A stretch of 64,000 nt of DNA from BD2-11 clade cluster bacterium bin43 (GCA_002238605.1 MPMR01000005.1:124001-188000); one strand, 5' to 3'; counted from the stretch's first letter, positions 52,955-61,737 are shown. A program made the numbers and translations. The notes: a model not told the origin generated them from the letters alone.

Positions 52955-53878
52955 CTAGAAATTCACCACCAGCGCCATGGTCAGCACCCGGTCCGACTTG
53001 GCCAGCGGGATCGGCACCTTGCCCGTGGACTCGCCCGCCACGCTGGTCAGCGAGACGTCGACCAGCGAGGGCCGGTTGTCGAACAGGTACTGGAACTTGG
53101 CCTGCAGCCCGAAGTGCTCGCTCATCGAGACGCCCAGCGCGGTTACCCAGTCCGCGCGCAGGTCCGCCGGATTGAAGCCGTTCTCGTCCACCACCAGGGT
53201 GCTCTTCAGCTCTGTGTTGTCGGTCAGCTGGATCTCGTATTCGCCGGAGACCTGGAGTCCGATGAAGGTGTTGGCGGCGTCGGGATCGGGCACTACGTCG
53301 TCCTGCCTGGTAAAAGTCAGCCCGTAGGAGCTGCGCAGCTGGTGAACTTCATCCTCCATCCACCGGGTCGCCATGCCGGCGACCAGCACGTAGCGGCCAT
53401 CGATGCCGGTGAAGGTGTTGCGGGCCCACCCCAGCTGGCCGAAGACGGACGAGCGCTCCGAGAACTCGCGGTCGCCGCGAAAGCGGATGTGGTAGTTCTC
53501 CGCGGACACCCGGGTCTCGTTCTCCTCTTCGACCCGATAATCGTCGGCGGTGCCGATGGCGGAGCGCTTGAAGCGGGTGGTGTTGGTGCGCAGCGCTCCG
53601 AACTCCAGTCTGGTCTCGGTCCGCTCCCACTCGGTGATCAGCTCGTTGGCGAGCCCGAAGGTGGTCGATTCGGTGTTGCCGCGCGTCTGGATGAAGCTGA
53701 ACTCGCTGGAGTTGGACCACTCCGGGGGGAGGGAGATCGGCGGGATCTGCGCGCTGGCGTCGGAGTTTGCGGCCAGGAGCAGAGCGAGGACAAGCGAGAA
53801 GCCGGGAACGCCCTGGCTGCGGGCGAGGCAGTGGCGAAGGAGAAAGCCCGGCGCCGGCAAGGAGCAATGGCGAGGCAC
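52955..53878 (-). CDS. DUF481 outer-membrane beta-barrel protein
   Basis: About 307 residues; the start is uncertain. GTG 53878 is chosen because the frame further upstream runs into the rhodanese gene and looks non-coding. A hydrophobic signal (FSLVLALLLAANSDASA) precedes a barrel with repeated amphipathic strands (SEFSFIQTRGNTESTTFGLAN, HIRFRGDREFSERSSVFGQLGWARN, ALVVNF at the end). DUF481/YdiY proteins are salt- or acid-induced outer-membrane proteins of unknown role. The DNA around the signal peptide has imperfect repeats of GTGGCGAAGGA/ATGGCGAGGCA type. Confidence 0.78.
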   Translation of the reverse strand: MPRHCSLPAPGFLLRHCLARSQGVPGFSLVLALLLAANSDASAQIPPISLPPEWSNSSEFSFIQTRGNTESTTFGLANELITEWERTETRLEFGALRTNTTRFKRSAIGTADDYRVEEENETRVSAENYHIRFRGDREFSERSSVFGQLGWARNTFTGIDGRYVLVAGMATRWMEDEVHQLRSSYGLTFTRQDDVVPDPDAANTFIGLQVSGEYEIQLTDNTELKSTLVVDENGFNPADLRADWVTALGVSMSEHFGLQAKFQYLFDNRPSLVDVSLTSVAGESTGKVPIPLAKSDRVLTMALVVNF

Positions 53879-53970
53879 GAAGCCCGCAGGGCGGGCGAGT
53901 CCCGGACGGATGCCCGAACCCGCGTCCGGAGCGTGCTCGTCCGGCGGCTCGGCCGGCGAGCGCCCGCGTA

Positions 53971-54426
53971 TTACCAAACGCCCTCGTAGCCGTCCGCGGC
54001 CAGATTCCATTTGGGGCCGAAGACATGCAACCGGTTCGTCGGCGATGAGCCATCGGTGAGCTCTCCGCCGGCGTGGGTCCAGGCGAGCAGGCTTCCCTCC
54101 AGGTTCAGCACCGGAACGCCCTTCCTGCCCATGCGCCGGGCATATGCCGAACTGCGCGCTCCGACCGTGCAGTATGCGACCACGGTACAGTCCCCCAGCT
54201 CGTCGAGCCGGCCCTCGAGCTCCTCGGGCGTAATCGCGTCCGGGAGGGTGGACACCGCCCGTTCAGCGGGAGGCCGGACGTCGACCAGCACGGTGTCGTC
54301 CGCGGGCAGGCGCTCGCGCAACTCGACCGCGTCGATGGTCTTCACATCCGGAAAGCGCCGGCCCACCTGCGATATCATTCCGTCCAGCGCGCGCCGCCGC
54401 TCATCCTGCGAAGCCTTCCTGTTCAC
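53971..54426 (-). CDS. Rhodanese-domain protein
   Basis: About 151 residues from GTG 54426, with GGGGACGAAGG just upstream; ATG 54384 is an alternative. VLVDVRPPAERAVSTLPDA and the active-site loop CTVGARSSAYARRM with catalytic Cys identify a single rhodanese domain for sulfur transfer. A C-terminal tail (PTNRLHVFGPKWNLAADGYEGVW) appears in other small rhodaneses and may close the active site. Cytoplasmic. It lies between the formyltransferase-like and DUF481 genes on one strand, but the gaps of about 95 bases leave operon membership open. Confidence 0.82.
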   Translation of the reverse strand: MNRKASQDERRRALDGMISQVGRRFPDVKTIDAVELRERLPADDTVLVDVRPPAERAVSTLPDAITPEELEGRLDELGDCTVVAYCTVGARSSAYARRMGRKGVPVLNLEGSLLAWTHAGGELTDGSSPTNRLHVFGPKWNLAADGYEGVW

Positions 54427-54521
54427 CCTTCGTCCCCTGTCCCAGGTACGTTCACGTCCATCGACCACACCCGGCCATCCATGCGCCGCGCCCGCGGGCA
54501 TCGCGCTGGATTCCGGCGTCC

Positions 54522-55436
54522 CTACACGAAGAAAACGCCCCTCTTCAATCCGGCCGACTCCGCCCACTCGCCCGCGGCCATCTTCTTCCCCCCTTCGGGC
54601 CTCACCTTTGCGACCAGCAACTGGCCATCCGGGGCCGCGATGCGGATCCCCTCCGGGCCGACGCCGCTCACCCGGCCGGGACGAACCGACAGCGCCTCAT
54701 CGATCCGCGAAGCGCCGTAAAGCTTTACCCAGGCGCCGTTGAAGGTACTCCAGGCGCCCGGCTGGGGATCCGCCCCGCGCACCAGGTCCCACGTGCGGCG
54801 CAGCGGCAGATTCCAGGACACGCGCACGTGCTCGTGCCTGCACCAGCCCTCGTAGGTGGCCGCGGAGTGGTCCTGCGCGATCTTCGGCGCCTCGCCCGCG
54901 CGCACCAGGTCGACCCCCTCCAGCATGGCGTCGACCCCCATGGGGAAGAGGTGGTTGAAGTAGAGACTGCCCAGGGTGTGATCCCCGATCCCGACCTCCT
55001 TCTGAAGCAGGATCGGGCCCTCGTCGAGCCCGTCGTCGGGCCAGAAGATCGAGAGCCCCGTCTTCTTCCTCCCCCAGATGATGGGCCAGTTGATGGAGCT
55101 GGGTCCTCGATGGAGCGGGAGCAGGGAGGGATGATACTGGATCGTCCCGCGGGTCGGGATGTTGAGCGCCTGCTCGGGCACGAAAAGGGTGACGTAGGCC
55201 ATCACGCCCAGATCGGGACGGAGCGACTGCATCTGCGCCCAGGTGTCCTCGCTCTTGAAGGAGGAGGGCTGGAAGAGGGGCAGGCCGTGTTCGCGGGCCG
55301 CGTCCGCGAGCGGATCCGGGCGCTGACCGGGCTTTTCGGGACGGGTGTAGACGCCGACGATCTCTTCGCCGCGCTCCACCAGCGCCTTGAGCACGGTTGC
55401 GCCGAAGGCCTGCTGGCCGTTGACGATGATTCTCAT
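54522..55436 (-). CDS. ALDH1L-like formyl-tetrahydrofolate-binding protein
   Basis: 304 residues of the formyltransferase fold. It resembles the N-terminal hydrolase domain of 10-formyl-THF dehydrogenase (ALDH1L) more than bacterial Fmt: IQYHPSLLPLHRGPSSINW carries the catalytic His, and LSIFWPDDGLDEGPILLQKE the catalytic Asp. LYFNHLFPMGVDAM and the C-terminal barrel (WDLVRGADPQPGAWS) follow. No aldehyde dehydrogenase domain or acyl-carrier linker is attached. It may hydrolyse or transfer formyl groups from 10-formyl-THF; the acceptor is unknown. It follows the S9 peptidase gene by 40 bases. Confidence 0.85.
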   Translation of the reverse strand: MRIIVNGQQAFGATVLKALVERGEEIVGVYTRPEKPGQRPDPLADAAREHGLPLFQPSSFKSEDTWAQMQSLRPDLGVMAYVTLFVPEQALNIPTRGTIQYHPSLLPLHRGPSSINWPIIWGRKKTGLSIFWPDDGLDEGPILLQKEVGIGDHTLGSLYFNHLFPMGVDAMLEGVDLVRAGEAPKIAQDHSAATYEGWCRHEHVRVSWNLPLRRTWDLVRGADPQPGAWSTFNGAWVKLYGASRIDEALSVRPGRVSGVGPEGIRIAAPDGQLLVAKVRPEGGKKMAAGEWAESAGLKRGVFFV

Positions 55437-55476
55437 GAGGGTTCTCTGTGAGGGACGATGGCGTCCGGCGCGTGCC

Positions 55477-57516
55477 TCAGCTCACCGGGCGGCTGGCGTT
55501 CATGACCCAGCGGTCGTACCAGGCGAGGTAGCGCTCGTAGCGGTCCTTCTGATAGCTGGGGACGCGGATGCCGTGGCTCTGGCCCGGGTAGACCACGAGC
55601 TGGGTGGGCACGCCGCGCCGGCGCAGCGCCTGGTAGAGCTGCTCGGAGTTGAGGATGGGCACGTTCCAGTCATCCTCGCCGCCCATGATGAGGGTCGGTG
55701 TGCTGACCTCGTGCACCTTGTTGAAGGGGCTGATGCGCTCCCAGTTGTCGCGGTTGTCGCCCTCCCAGGGGAGCCCAAGTTCGGCCTCCCACTGCCGCTG
55801 GTAGTGGTCGTGCCCGTAGTTGGCGATGTAGAGCACTTCGCTCGCCCCGGTGATGGCCCCCTCGAAGCGGTCGGTCTGGGTGATGACGTAGTTGGTGAGG
55901 ATGCCGCCGTACGACCAGCCGCCCACGCCCAGCCGGTCGGGGTCGGTCCAGCCCTGCTCGATGGCGTAGTCGATGCCCGCCATCACGTCCTTGAAGTCGG
56001 GGTTGCCCCAGTCGGCCCACAGCGCCGCCGAGAAGTCCTGCCCGTACCCCGACGAGCCGCGCGGATTGGTGCGCACGACCACGTATCCGTGGGCCGCGAA
56101 GAGCTGCGACTCGAACTGGAAGGAGTGGCTGTACTGGGAGACGGGGCCGCCGTGGATGCGCAGGATCGTGGGATAGGCGCGGCCTTCCTCATAGTCGGGC
56201 GGGAACGTGACGAACCCCTCGACTTCGATTCCGCCTTCGGAGGGGAACTGGATGTTGCGGGTTTCGGCGATGTTGACGGTCTGGAGGAAGTCGTCGTTGT
56301 GGCCCGTGACGCGGCGCAGCGCGGCGTCGCCGCCGTCGAAGTCCTCCACGGCGTAGATTTCGCCGGGACGGTCCAGGTAGTTGACCCGGGCCGCGAAGGT
56401 GCCGCCGTTCCAGTCGAAGCCCGATGCCGAGAGCCCGCCGGAAACCGGCCGCTCCAGGTCCGAGCCGTCCGGGCGGATGCGCGCGATGTGGTTTTCAGAG
56501 GAGTCCTCGAGCCCGAACCAGATCCATTCGCCGTCCGGAGAGAAGCGGGGCGAGCGCACATTGCGGTCCAGGTCGGTGGTGAGCAGGCGGGGCTCGCCCC
56601 CGTCCGCCGGGACAACCGCGAGGTGAGTGGTGGCGTACCAGATCAGGTCGGGACGGATGCCGGTGCTGTAGGCGAGCCAGCGACCGTCCGGGCTCCACTG
56701 CGGTGAACCGTCCGAGCCGGGGTTGGTGGTGACCTGCCGGGGGGAGTCCGTGGGCTCCTCGAGATCCGCGGACACCACCCAGATGTCGTTGTTGGCGTTC
56801 AGGTCGGGATCTTCCGTGCGGTTCGAGACGAACGCGATCCGGGTTCCGTCCGGGCTCCAGACGCCCAGGGATTCATTCCAGCGTCCCGTGGTGAGCTGCC
56901 GCAACTCTTTGGCATCGATCTTGTAGACATACAGGTGCGTCATGCGTGAGCCGGTCAGGTAGCCGGCGCCGTCCCGCTTGAACTGGATGCGGTCGATGAC
57001 CCAGGGATCCTGCGGAGCGTTGGGCTTCGCATCCTCGTCCTCCTCCTCGGCATCGCGGATGGTGAGGAGGAGACGGGTGCCATCGGGGGACCAGCGATAT
57101 CCGCTGATGCCCTGCTCGACATCGGTGAGGGGGAAGGCCTCGCCGCCGCGCCGGTCCAGCGCCCATACCTGGGTCGCGTCCCCGTCGCGAGCCGCGGTGA
57201 AGGTGAGGTATCGGCCATCCGGGCTCCAGGCTGGAGAGCCGGCCGACTGCTGGTCGCGCGTGAGCGGGACGGGGTCGCCGCCCGAGACCGGCGCCATGTA
57301 TACGCGGGTGTAGGAGCGTTCATCCTCCAGGGAGGTGCGCGAGACCGTATACGCGACCCAGTCGCCCTCGGGGCTGACAACGGGCGAGCCTACGTTCTCG
57401 AGCTCGAAGAGGTCGTCGACCGTGATGTTGCGCCGCTCCTGCGCGACTGCGGCTGGAGGGGCGAGCGCAGCCGCGAAAAGCACGAAACCGAGGGCTGCCG
57501 TTACGAGAGCCTTCAT
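55477..57516 (-). CDS. Exported S9-family (prolyl oligopeptidase/acylaminoacyl peptidase-like) serine peptidase
   Basis: 679 residues from ATG 57516 (CAGGAG upstream). Signal peptide ends AAVAQ. An N-terminal propeller (WSPDGRYLTFTAARDG, WSPDGTRLLLTI, FSPDGEWIWFGL) is followed by an alpha/beta hydrolase domain with nucleophile Ser535 (GGWSYGG), a catalytic Asp near 615 (GGEDDWNVP) and His648 (GQSHGI). The propeller restricts access to short peptides. It is likely periplasmic peptide turnover. It heads a run with the ALDH1L-like gene and is divergent from a small lipoprotein gene. Confidence 0.92.
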   Translation of the reverse strand: MKALVTAALGFVLFAAALAPPAAVAQERRNITVDDLFELENVGSPVVSPEGDWVAYTVSRTSLEDERSYTRVYMAPVSGGDPVPLTRDQQSAGSPAWSPDGRYLTFTAARDGDATQVWALDRRGGEAFPLTDVEQGISGYRWSPDGTRLLLTIRDAEEEDEDAKPNAPQDPWVIDRIQFKRDGAGYLTGSRMTHLYVYKIDAKELRQLTTGRWNESLGVWSPDGTRIAFVSNRTEDPDLNANNDIWVVSADLEEPTDSPRQVTTNPGSDGSPQWSPDGRWLAYSTGIRPDLIWYATTHLAVVPADGGEPRLLTTDLDRNVRSPRFSPDGEWIWFGLEDSSENHIARIRPDGSDLERPVSGGLSASGFDWNGGTFAARVNYLDRPGEIYAVEDFDGGDAALRRVTGHNDDFLQTVNIAETRNIQFPSEGGIEVEGFVTFPPDYEEGRAYPTILRIHGGPVSQYSHSFQFESQLFAAHGYVVVRTNPRGSSGYGQDFSAALWADWGNPDFKDVMAGIDYAIEQGWTDPDRLGVGGWSYGGILTNYVITQTDRFEGAITGASEVLYIANYGHDHYQRQWEAELGLPWEGDNRDNWERISPFNKVHEVSTPTLIMGGEDDWNVPILNSEQLYQALRRRGVPTQLVVYPGQSHGIRVPSYQKDRYERYLAWYDRWVMNASRPVS

Positions 57517-57752
57517 GATGAACTCCTGAACCGATGAGTGATGATCCTGACCGTGAGGAGGCAAAGATGAGCGATGAAACCAGGGGAAGCCGGGCGCACG
57601 CAAGAATAACAGCGAGTGAACGGGGGGCGCGACCCGAATCGGCCGCGCGCCCGCGGGGCGTGGAGTTCCCGGTGAGCAGGAGCGGATCGGGAGTGTCCGC
57701 TACGGTGGACAGTGCCGGACCCGGGGGTGCTCGCCGGGTGACGTTTCCGTTC

Positions 57753-58145
57753 ATGCGCGTCATGCTGGTAGCTGCGGTGACCGCCCTCGGCGCAGCCTGC
57801 GCCGCGGGTGCCGGGGAGGGAAACCCGGCCATCACGCCCGGCCTCGAGGATCAGATCGAGATCCGCATCATCAACAACAACTTCAGCGACGCCCGCATGT
57901 ACGCGGTGCACCCCCGTGGGCGGGAGTACATCGGCATGCTCACCGGGAAGACCGAAGCCAACTACACCCTCGACTGGGACATGTCGCAGACGCTCTCGAT
58001 CGAGATCTCGCTGCTCGCCGGCGGGACCTGCACGACGGAGGAACTGATCGTCGATCCCGGCGAAGCCCTCTTCCTCAGCATCGATTCCACGCTGGCCACG
58101 ATGACGAACTGCCGGGGGAACGCGACGGGGATCGGCGGGGGTTAG
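57753..58145 (+). CDS. Small lipoprotein of unknown function
   Basis: About 130 residues from ATG 57753. [16 protein letters not shown] gives a signal with Cys16 as the likely lipid anchor. The mature part ([31 protein letters not shown] and [16 protein letters not shown]) looks like one beta-sandwich domain with two Cys that may form a disulfide. The frame is open further upstream to 57534, but that part is Arg/Ser-rich and non-coding in look. The start has no clear ribosome site. Its stop overlaps the stop of the convergent DprA-like gene as TTAG. Confidence 0.65.
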   Translation: MRVMLVAAVTALGAACAAGAGEGNPAITPGLEDQIEIRIINNNFSDARMYAVHPRGREYIGMLTGKTEANYTLDWDMSQTLSIEISLLAGGTCTTEELIVDPGEALFLSIDSTLATMTNCRGNATGIGGG

Positions 58146-59575
58146 TCGCGGTCGGCTGGCAGGCTCAGTGCCCCCAGACGATCTTGTCCCGCTGAGGTAA
58201 GGCGAAACCGCTGGTTTACGCTGCTCGGCTTCTCGGGAATCGTCATCTCGATCCAGCCCTCCTCAAGGCAGGGCTTGAGATACCGCTCACGCAGGTTTCC
58301 GAGGCTCCGGAGCCCCAGCGCGGTCAGGATATCCTTTCGGCTCATGTCGCCCGAGATGGCGAGAAGAAGTTTCTCTCGTGGTGTGAGAACGGACACCGGT
58401 GCCGGGACCTCCGGCAAGTCTCCCCTGGGATGTGGCCTGGGGTCTTCGACGCCATTGGCGGTCCGGTCATCCCGTTGCCCATGAATCGGCCGACCCGATT
58501 GATGCTCCCGCACCTCCCGGTTCCCGAGAAGTGACAGGTCGTACTGTCCGGACGCAGGTTGTGAAGCCGGTGCGGCAAGTTGGTCCTGTAGAGGGTCACC
58601 TCGAAGGACTCTGTGCAGCGCCTCCGGCGTCTTCGGACTTGGCCAGGGCTTCGCACCACGATCAAGTAGCCGCTCAAGGCCCTCGGAACGTTCGCCGCAA
58701 GCGCGAACGTAAACCGACACGAATCTCAGCTTGTCCAGTTGGTCGGTCGCCCCTGACCAGGTACCCCCATGCCCATAGTCCGAGTTGACCACAAGGGCGG
58801 CGTCCGACAGCGCGTAAATGAGCTTGTTGCGCTGCATGGCGTGGCCCACCAGGAAACGGACCGCCGGATCGTAAGGACAAACCAAAACGAGTCGCCCGTC
58901 CATCAGGGCGCCGCGGTTTCCCCGGTTCAGGGCCGCGCGTTCGAGGCCGTTGGCCAAGACGCCGACCGACCCGCCTCCGGCCTCTAGTGCGCCCCTCATT
59001 GCGGCCTGGTCGATTCCACGCGCTCCACCGGATATGATCGCCGTTTTCGCTTCAGCGCTGAGTCGACCCACGTTTTCGGCGTACTCGACAAGGTCTTCCT
59101 TGACGTTCCGCGAGCCGACCACCGCCAGCCCGCCACTTTCCAGAATCGTGCGATCTCCGCACCCGTAGAGGACTGGCGGGGCGTTTCCTCCCATCCGGGC
59201 CTTCAGCCGCCGCGGATAGTCTGGGTCAGCCCGGGTTACGATCCACAGGGCGCGGGCACGCCACCGTTCAACCGCCTGTGCGAGGAGGAATCCGCGGTCA
59301 AGCAGCCGTTGGATTCGTTCGCCGTCCAGGCCGGCCCGGCATTGGCGCAACACGTTGATAGCCTCACGACCGAGCAAATCGGCTGGCTCCCGTCGGGCGG
59401 CCCGAAGCTGCTTGGCGAAATCGCGGTACTCGGCGGTGGTTAAGGGACGGGGGTTCGCAGAACGGGCACTCCCCTTCACAGTCCGTGGCCGCGACGGGCG
59501 CCTGCGGGAGCCCGCGAGCAAAGGCGCGGTCAACAGCAGAATCGCCTGCGCGTTTGGGCTTAGGTCGGCGGTCAT
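58142..59575 (-). CDS. DprA-like protein with C-terminal winged helix
   Basis: 477 residues from ATG 59575, which overlaps the upstream stop as TGATG; GGGAGC lies upstream. Residues about 105-295 are a DprA/SLOG Rossmann domain: [18 protein letters not shown] (152-158), [22 protein letters not shown] (180-201), VGHAMQRNK (243-251) and [11 protein letters not shown]. Residues about 405-475 form a winged helix ([42 protein letters not shown]). A charged Pro-rich linker joins them. DprA binds ssDNA and loads RecA in transformation. The operon with PRTase and helicase resembles the antitoxin ShosA rather than housekeeping DprA. Confidence 0.85.
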   Translation of the reverse strand: MTADLSPNAQAILLLTAPLLAGSRRRPSRPRTVKGSARSANPRPLTTAEYRDFAKQLRAARREPADLLGREAINVLRQCRAGLDGERIQRLLDRGFLLAQAVERWRARALWIVTRADPDYPRRLKARMGGNAPPVLYGCGDRTILESGGLAVVGSRNVKEDLVEYAENVGRLSAEAKTAIISGGARGIDQAAMRGALEAGGGSVGVLANGLERAALNRGNRGALMDGRLVLVCPYDPAVRFLVGHAMQRNKLIYALSDAALVVNSDYGHGGTWSGATDQLDKLRFVSVYVRACGERSEGLERLLDRGAKPWPSPKTPEALHRVLRGDPLQDQLAAPASQPASGQYDLSLLGNREVREHQSGRPIHGQRDDRTANGVEDPRPHPRGDLPEVPAPVSVLTPREKLLLAISGDMSRKDILTALGLRSLGNLRERYLKPCLEEGWIEMTIPEKPSSVNQRFRLTSAGQDRLGALSLPADRD

Positions 59576-60267
59576 CAGCTCCCACGCAGTGACGAGAGAG
59601 CGAGCGGCCACACCTCGCCGCTTCCGTAATGGCGCAAGAGCCACGCGGCCACTGCAAAGGTCCAGCGCGAACCGACGATATCGTCCACCAGAAGGACGGA
59701 CCCGGGCAGTGGCTTTTCGTGCACTTCCAGCACGCCGTCGAGGTTCAGTGCCTGTTGCAGGCTGTTGGCCATCGACTTTTGCTCTTCGGGCGTCCTCGTC
59801 TGTTGGAGAACCGCGCGAAACGGCAACCCCAGAGCACGTGCAAGCCTTCGGGCAAAGTCTGGAACCAGGTCCGGGTTCCGGCGCGAGGGAATGCAGGTCA
59901 CCCACGACGGAGTGGGTTCCGGGTTCCATCGTTGCATCATCCGGACGCAGGCGTCAACGAGCTCATCGTCGAATCCACTTCCGAGTTTTTCTTGCCGGAC
60001 CCTCTCGCCCCATCCCCCGTCGCGCCAGACTGACAGCGCCCTCCCTTCGTTCGCACGAAGCTCATCGGGAATCTTCCCCTTGATCTCGTATTGGGGCAAT
60101 CCGCCAGCGGGCCACATCTTGCGCGGCTCAATCACCAGAGCCCGGCGGCGGAGAAACGCTACGGCCGCTCGCACGAGAACAGGGGTGACGCTCGTGGAGA
60201 GTGACGGCAGATTCGGCGGCTCAAACGCTTCAGGGTCACCATCGAGTGCCTGAACCAGGAATTCCAT
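59575..60267 (-). CDS. ComF-like phosphoribosyltransferase (ShosT-like; split RecQ C-terminal half)
   Basis: 230 residues from ATG 60267, which overlaps the helicase gene by 32 bases in the +1 frame. Residues 1-115 are not PRTase: [15 protein letters not shown] resembles the RecQ zinc-region phrase normally followed by CGRC, and the rest looks like a winged helix. Residues about 120-230 are the PRTase ([34 protein letters not shown]; the PRPP motif [14 protein letters not shown] at 191-204). The usual TTG of the PRPP loop is GSR. Relatives occur fused to RecQ-like helicases. The stop is coupled to the DprA-like start. Confidence 0.82.
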   Translation of the reverse strand: MEFLVQALDGDPEAFEPPNLPSLSTSVTPVLVRAAVAFLRRRALVIEPRKMWPAGGLPQYEIKGKIPDELRANEGRALSVWRDGGWGERVRQEKLGSGFDDELVDACVRMMQRWNPEPTPSWVTCIPSRRNPDLVPDFARRLARALGLPFRAVLQQTRTPEEQKSMANSLQQALNLDGVLEVHEKPLPGSVLLVDDIVGSRWTFAVAAWLLRHYGSGEVWPLALSSLRGS

Positions 60268-61687
60268 GTGTCTCGACCCGGAGTGCGACGTACTCCTGCA
60301 TCTCACTCTGCTCCACTCGTCGCAAGCCGGTCAATCGCTCGGCGCGGTCCCAGAAGGCCTGGCCCAGAGTTGTCGCCGTGAGCTGCCACCTCGAACCCTG
60401 CTTGACGACTGGCGGCGGCGACTCCAGAGACAGCAGTTTCATCGTCTGCTTGATACGGCCACCGCTGATGTTCAGGCCACGCCGAAGGTCTGTCAGCGAT
60501 GCCCCCTGCGGTGACTCTTCCAGCGTGTCGATCACTCGCTGTACTTCATCGCGGGTAGGAAAGGCGGTGTCGATGAAGTAATCCGTGATGTCGGTCTCCT
60601 CGTCGCCGCTCAGCAGCACACCGTAGGCAGCCTCCAGAGCTCGACCGGCACGGCCTACCTGCTGGTAGTAGAAAACAACGGACCCCGGCGTCTGGTAGTG
60701 GATGACGAAACGGAGGTCGGGCTTGTCGAAGCCCATGCCGAGAGCGGGCGTCGCCACCAGGGCTTTCACGCGATTCTCGAGCAATGCCTCCTCGAGCTCT
60801 TCTCGCTCCTCTGGTGGTGTCCGGCCCGTATACGCCCGGACGTCGAGAGATCGTGATCGCAGCCAGGCTGCCACGAGTTCTGCATCACGGATGGTGAGAG
60901 TATAGATAATGCCGTGTCCCGAGAGACGCGGCAGCGTCTCCGCGAGCCAGGCGAGCCGCTCCGCCTGGCTGGGTAGCCGGATCGTCTGCAGAGCGAGGGA
61001 CGGTCGAGCCAAGCTTCCCCGGGCAACGGCCAGATCGGGTCCGAGGACATCTCGCAGATCGCTCATCACACGGTCGTTCGCCGTGGCCGTCGTCGCGAGC
61101 AGCCTCAGGTTTGGCGGAAGGGTGCGGGCGATGCGTTCGATCAGCCGATAGTCGGGACGGAAATCGTGTCCCCAATCGGAGATGCAGTGCGCTTCATCGA
61201 TGACGAGCAGGGAAATACGCCCGGCGATGGGGAAGAGTACTTCGTCACGGAAACGTTCGTTGGCCAGCCGCTCAGGGGCGATCAGCAGGATGTCCACTTC
61301 ATCGCGCACCAATAGCTCTTCCACTTCGGACCATTCGTCCACGTTATCTGATGTGATTCGCCTGGCACGGACTCCCATCCGTTCTGCGGCGGCAATCTGG
61401 TTACGCATGAGGGCGAGCAACGGGGACATCAACAGGGTTGGTTCGGCGCCCGATTCCCTGAGCAGCCTGGTCGCGATGAAGTAGACGAAGCTCTTGCCCC
61501 AACCCGTCTTCTGCACAACGAGGAGTCGGCCGGCACCCCTTACGACATGACTGATGGCTTCTTCCTGCCCCGGGCGGAATCCGGCACCCGGAAGACCGGT
61601 GCCGATCCTGAGGAGTTCACGGGCTCGGTTGCTGTCGTAGGCCAGTCTTCGCACGTCGGATCTCTCGGTCTTGGCCCGTCCCGACAT
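60236..61687 (-). CDS. RecQ-family ATP-dependent DNA helicase, short form
   Basis: 483 residues. Helicase motifs are complete: motif 0 (GFRPGQ, 36-41), Walker A (TGWGKS, 61-66), DEAH box in VIDEAHCISDWGHDFRPDY (162-180), motif III (TTAT, 199-202) and motif VI (QQVGRAGR, 342-349). After about residue 385 a winged-helix segment follows (TDLRRGLNISGGRIKQTM). There is no Cys after motif VI and no HRDC domain. The last phrase [12 protein letters not shown] fits the start of the RecQ zinc region, whose continuation lies in the next gene in another frame. The ATG has no clear ribosome site and lies 50 bases after the amidase stop. Confidence 0.88.
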   Translation of the reverse strand: MSGRAKTERSDVRRLAYDSNRARELLRIGTGLPGAGFRPGQEEAISHVVRGAGRLLVVQKTGWGKSFVYFIATRLLRESGAEPTLLMSPLLALMRNQIAAAERMGVRARRITSDNVDEWSEVEELLVRDEVDILLIAPERLANERFRDEVLFPIAGRISLLVIDEAHCISDWGHDFRPDYRLIERIARTLPPNLRLLATTATANDRVMSDLRDVLGPDLAVARGSLARPSLALQTIRLPSQAERLAWLAETLPRLSGHGIIYTLTIRDAELVAAWLRSRSLDVRAYTGRTPPEEREELEEALLENRVKALVATPALGMGFDKPDLRFVIHYQTPGSVVFYYQQVGRAGRALEAAYGVLLSGDEETDITDYFIDTAFPTRDEVQRVIDTLEESPQGASLTDLRRGLNISGGRIKQTMKLLSLESPPPVVKQGSRWQLTATTLGQAFWDRAERLTGLRRVEQSEMQEYVALRVETHGIPGSGTRW

Positions 61688-61737
61688 CCGCAGATGTTCG
61701 AGAACCAGAGCTGCGACGGGATCGCCGCGTCGAGTCG

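Noticed and set aside
53770-53900. Imperfect GC-rich repeats at the start of the DUF481 gene as a regulatory element
   Set aside because: The units are short and diverged, and they overlap the uncertain signal-peptide region; coding drift explains them.
57534-57752. N-terminal extension of the small lipoprotein
   Set aside because: The extra residues are Arg/Ser-rich and would bury the signal peptide, so the ATG at 57753 is preferred.
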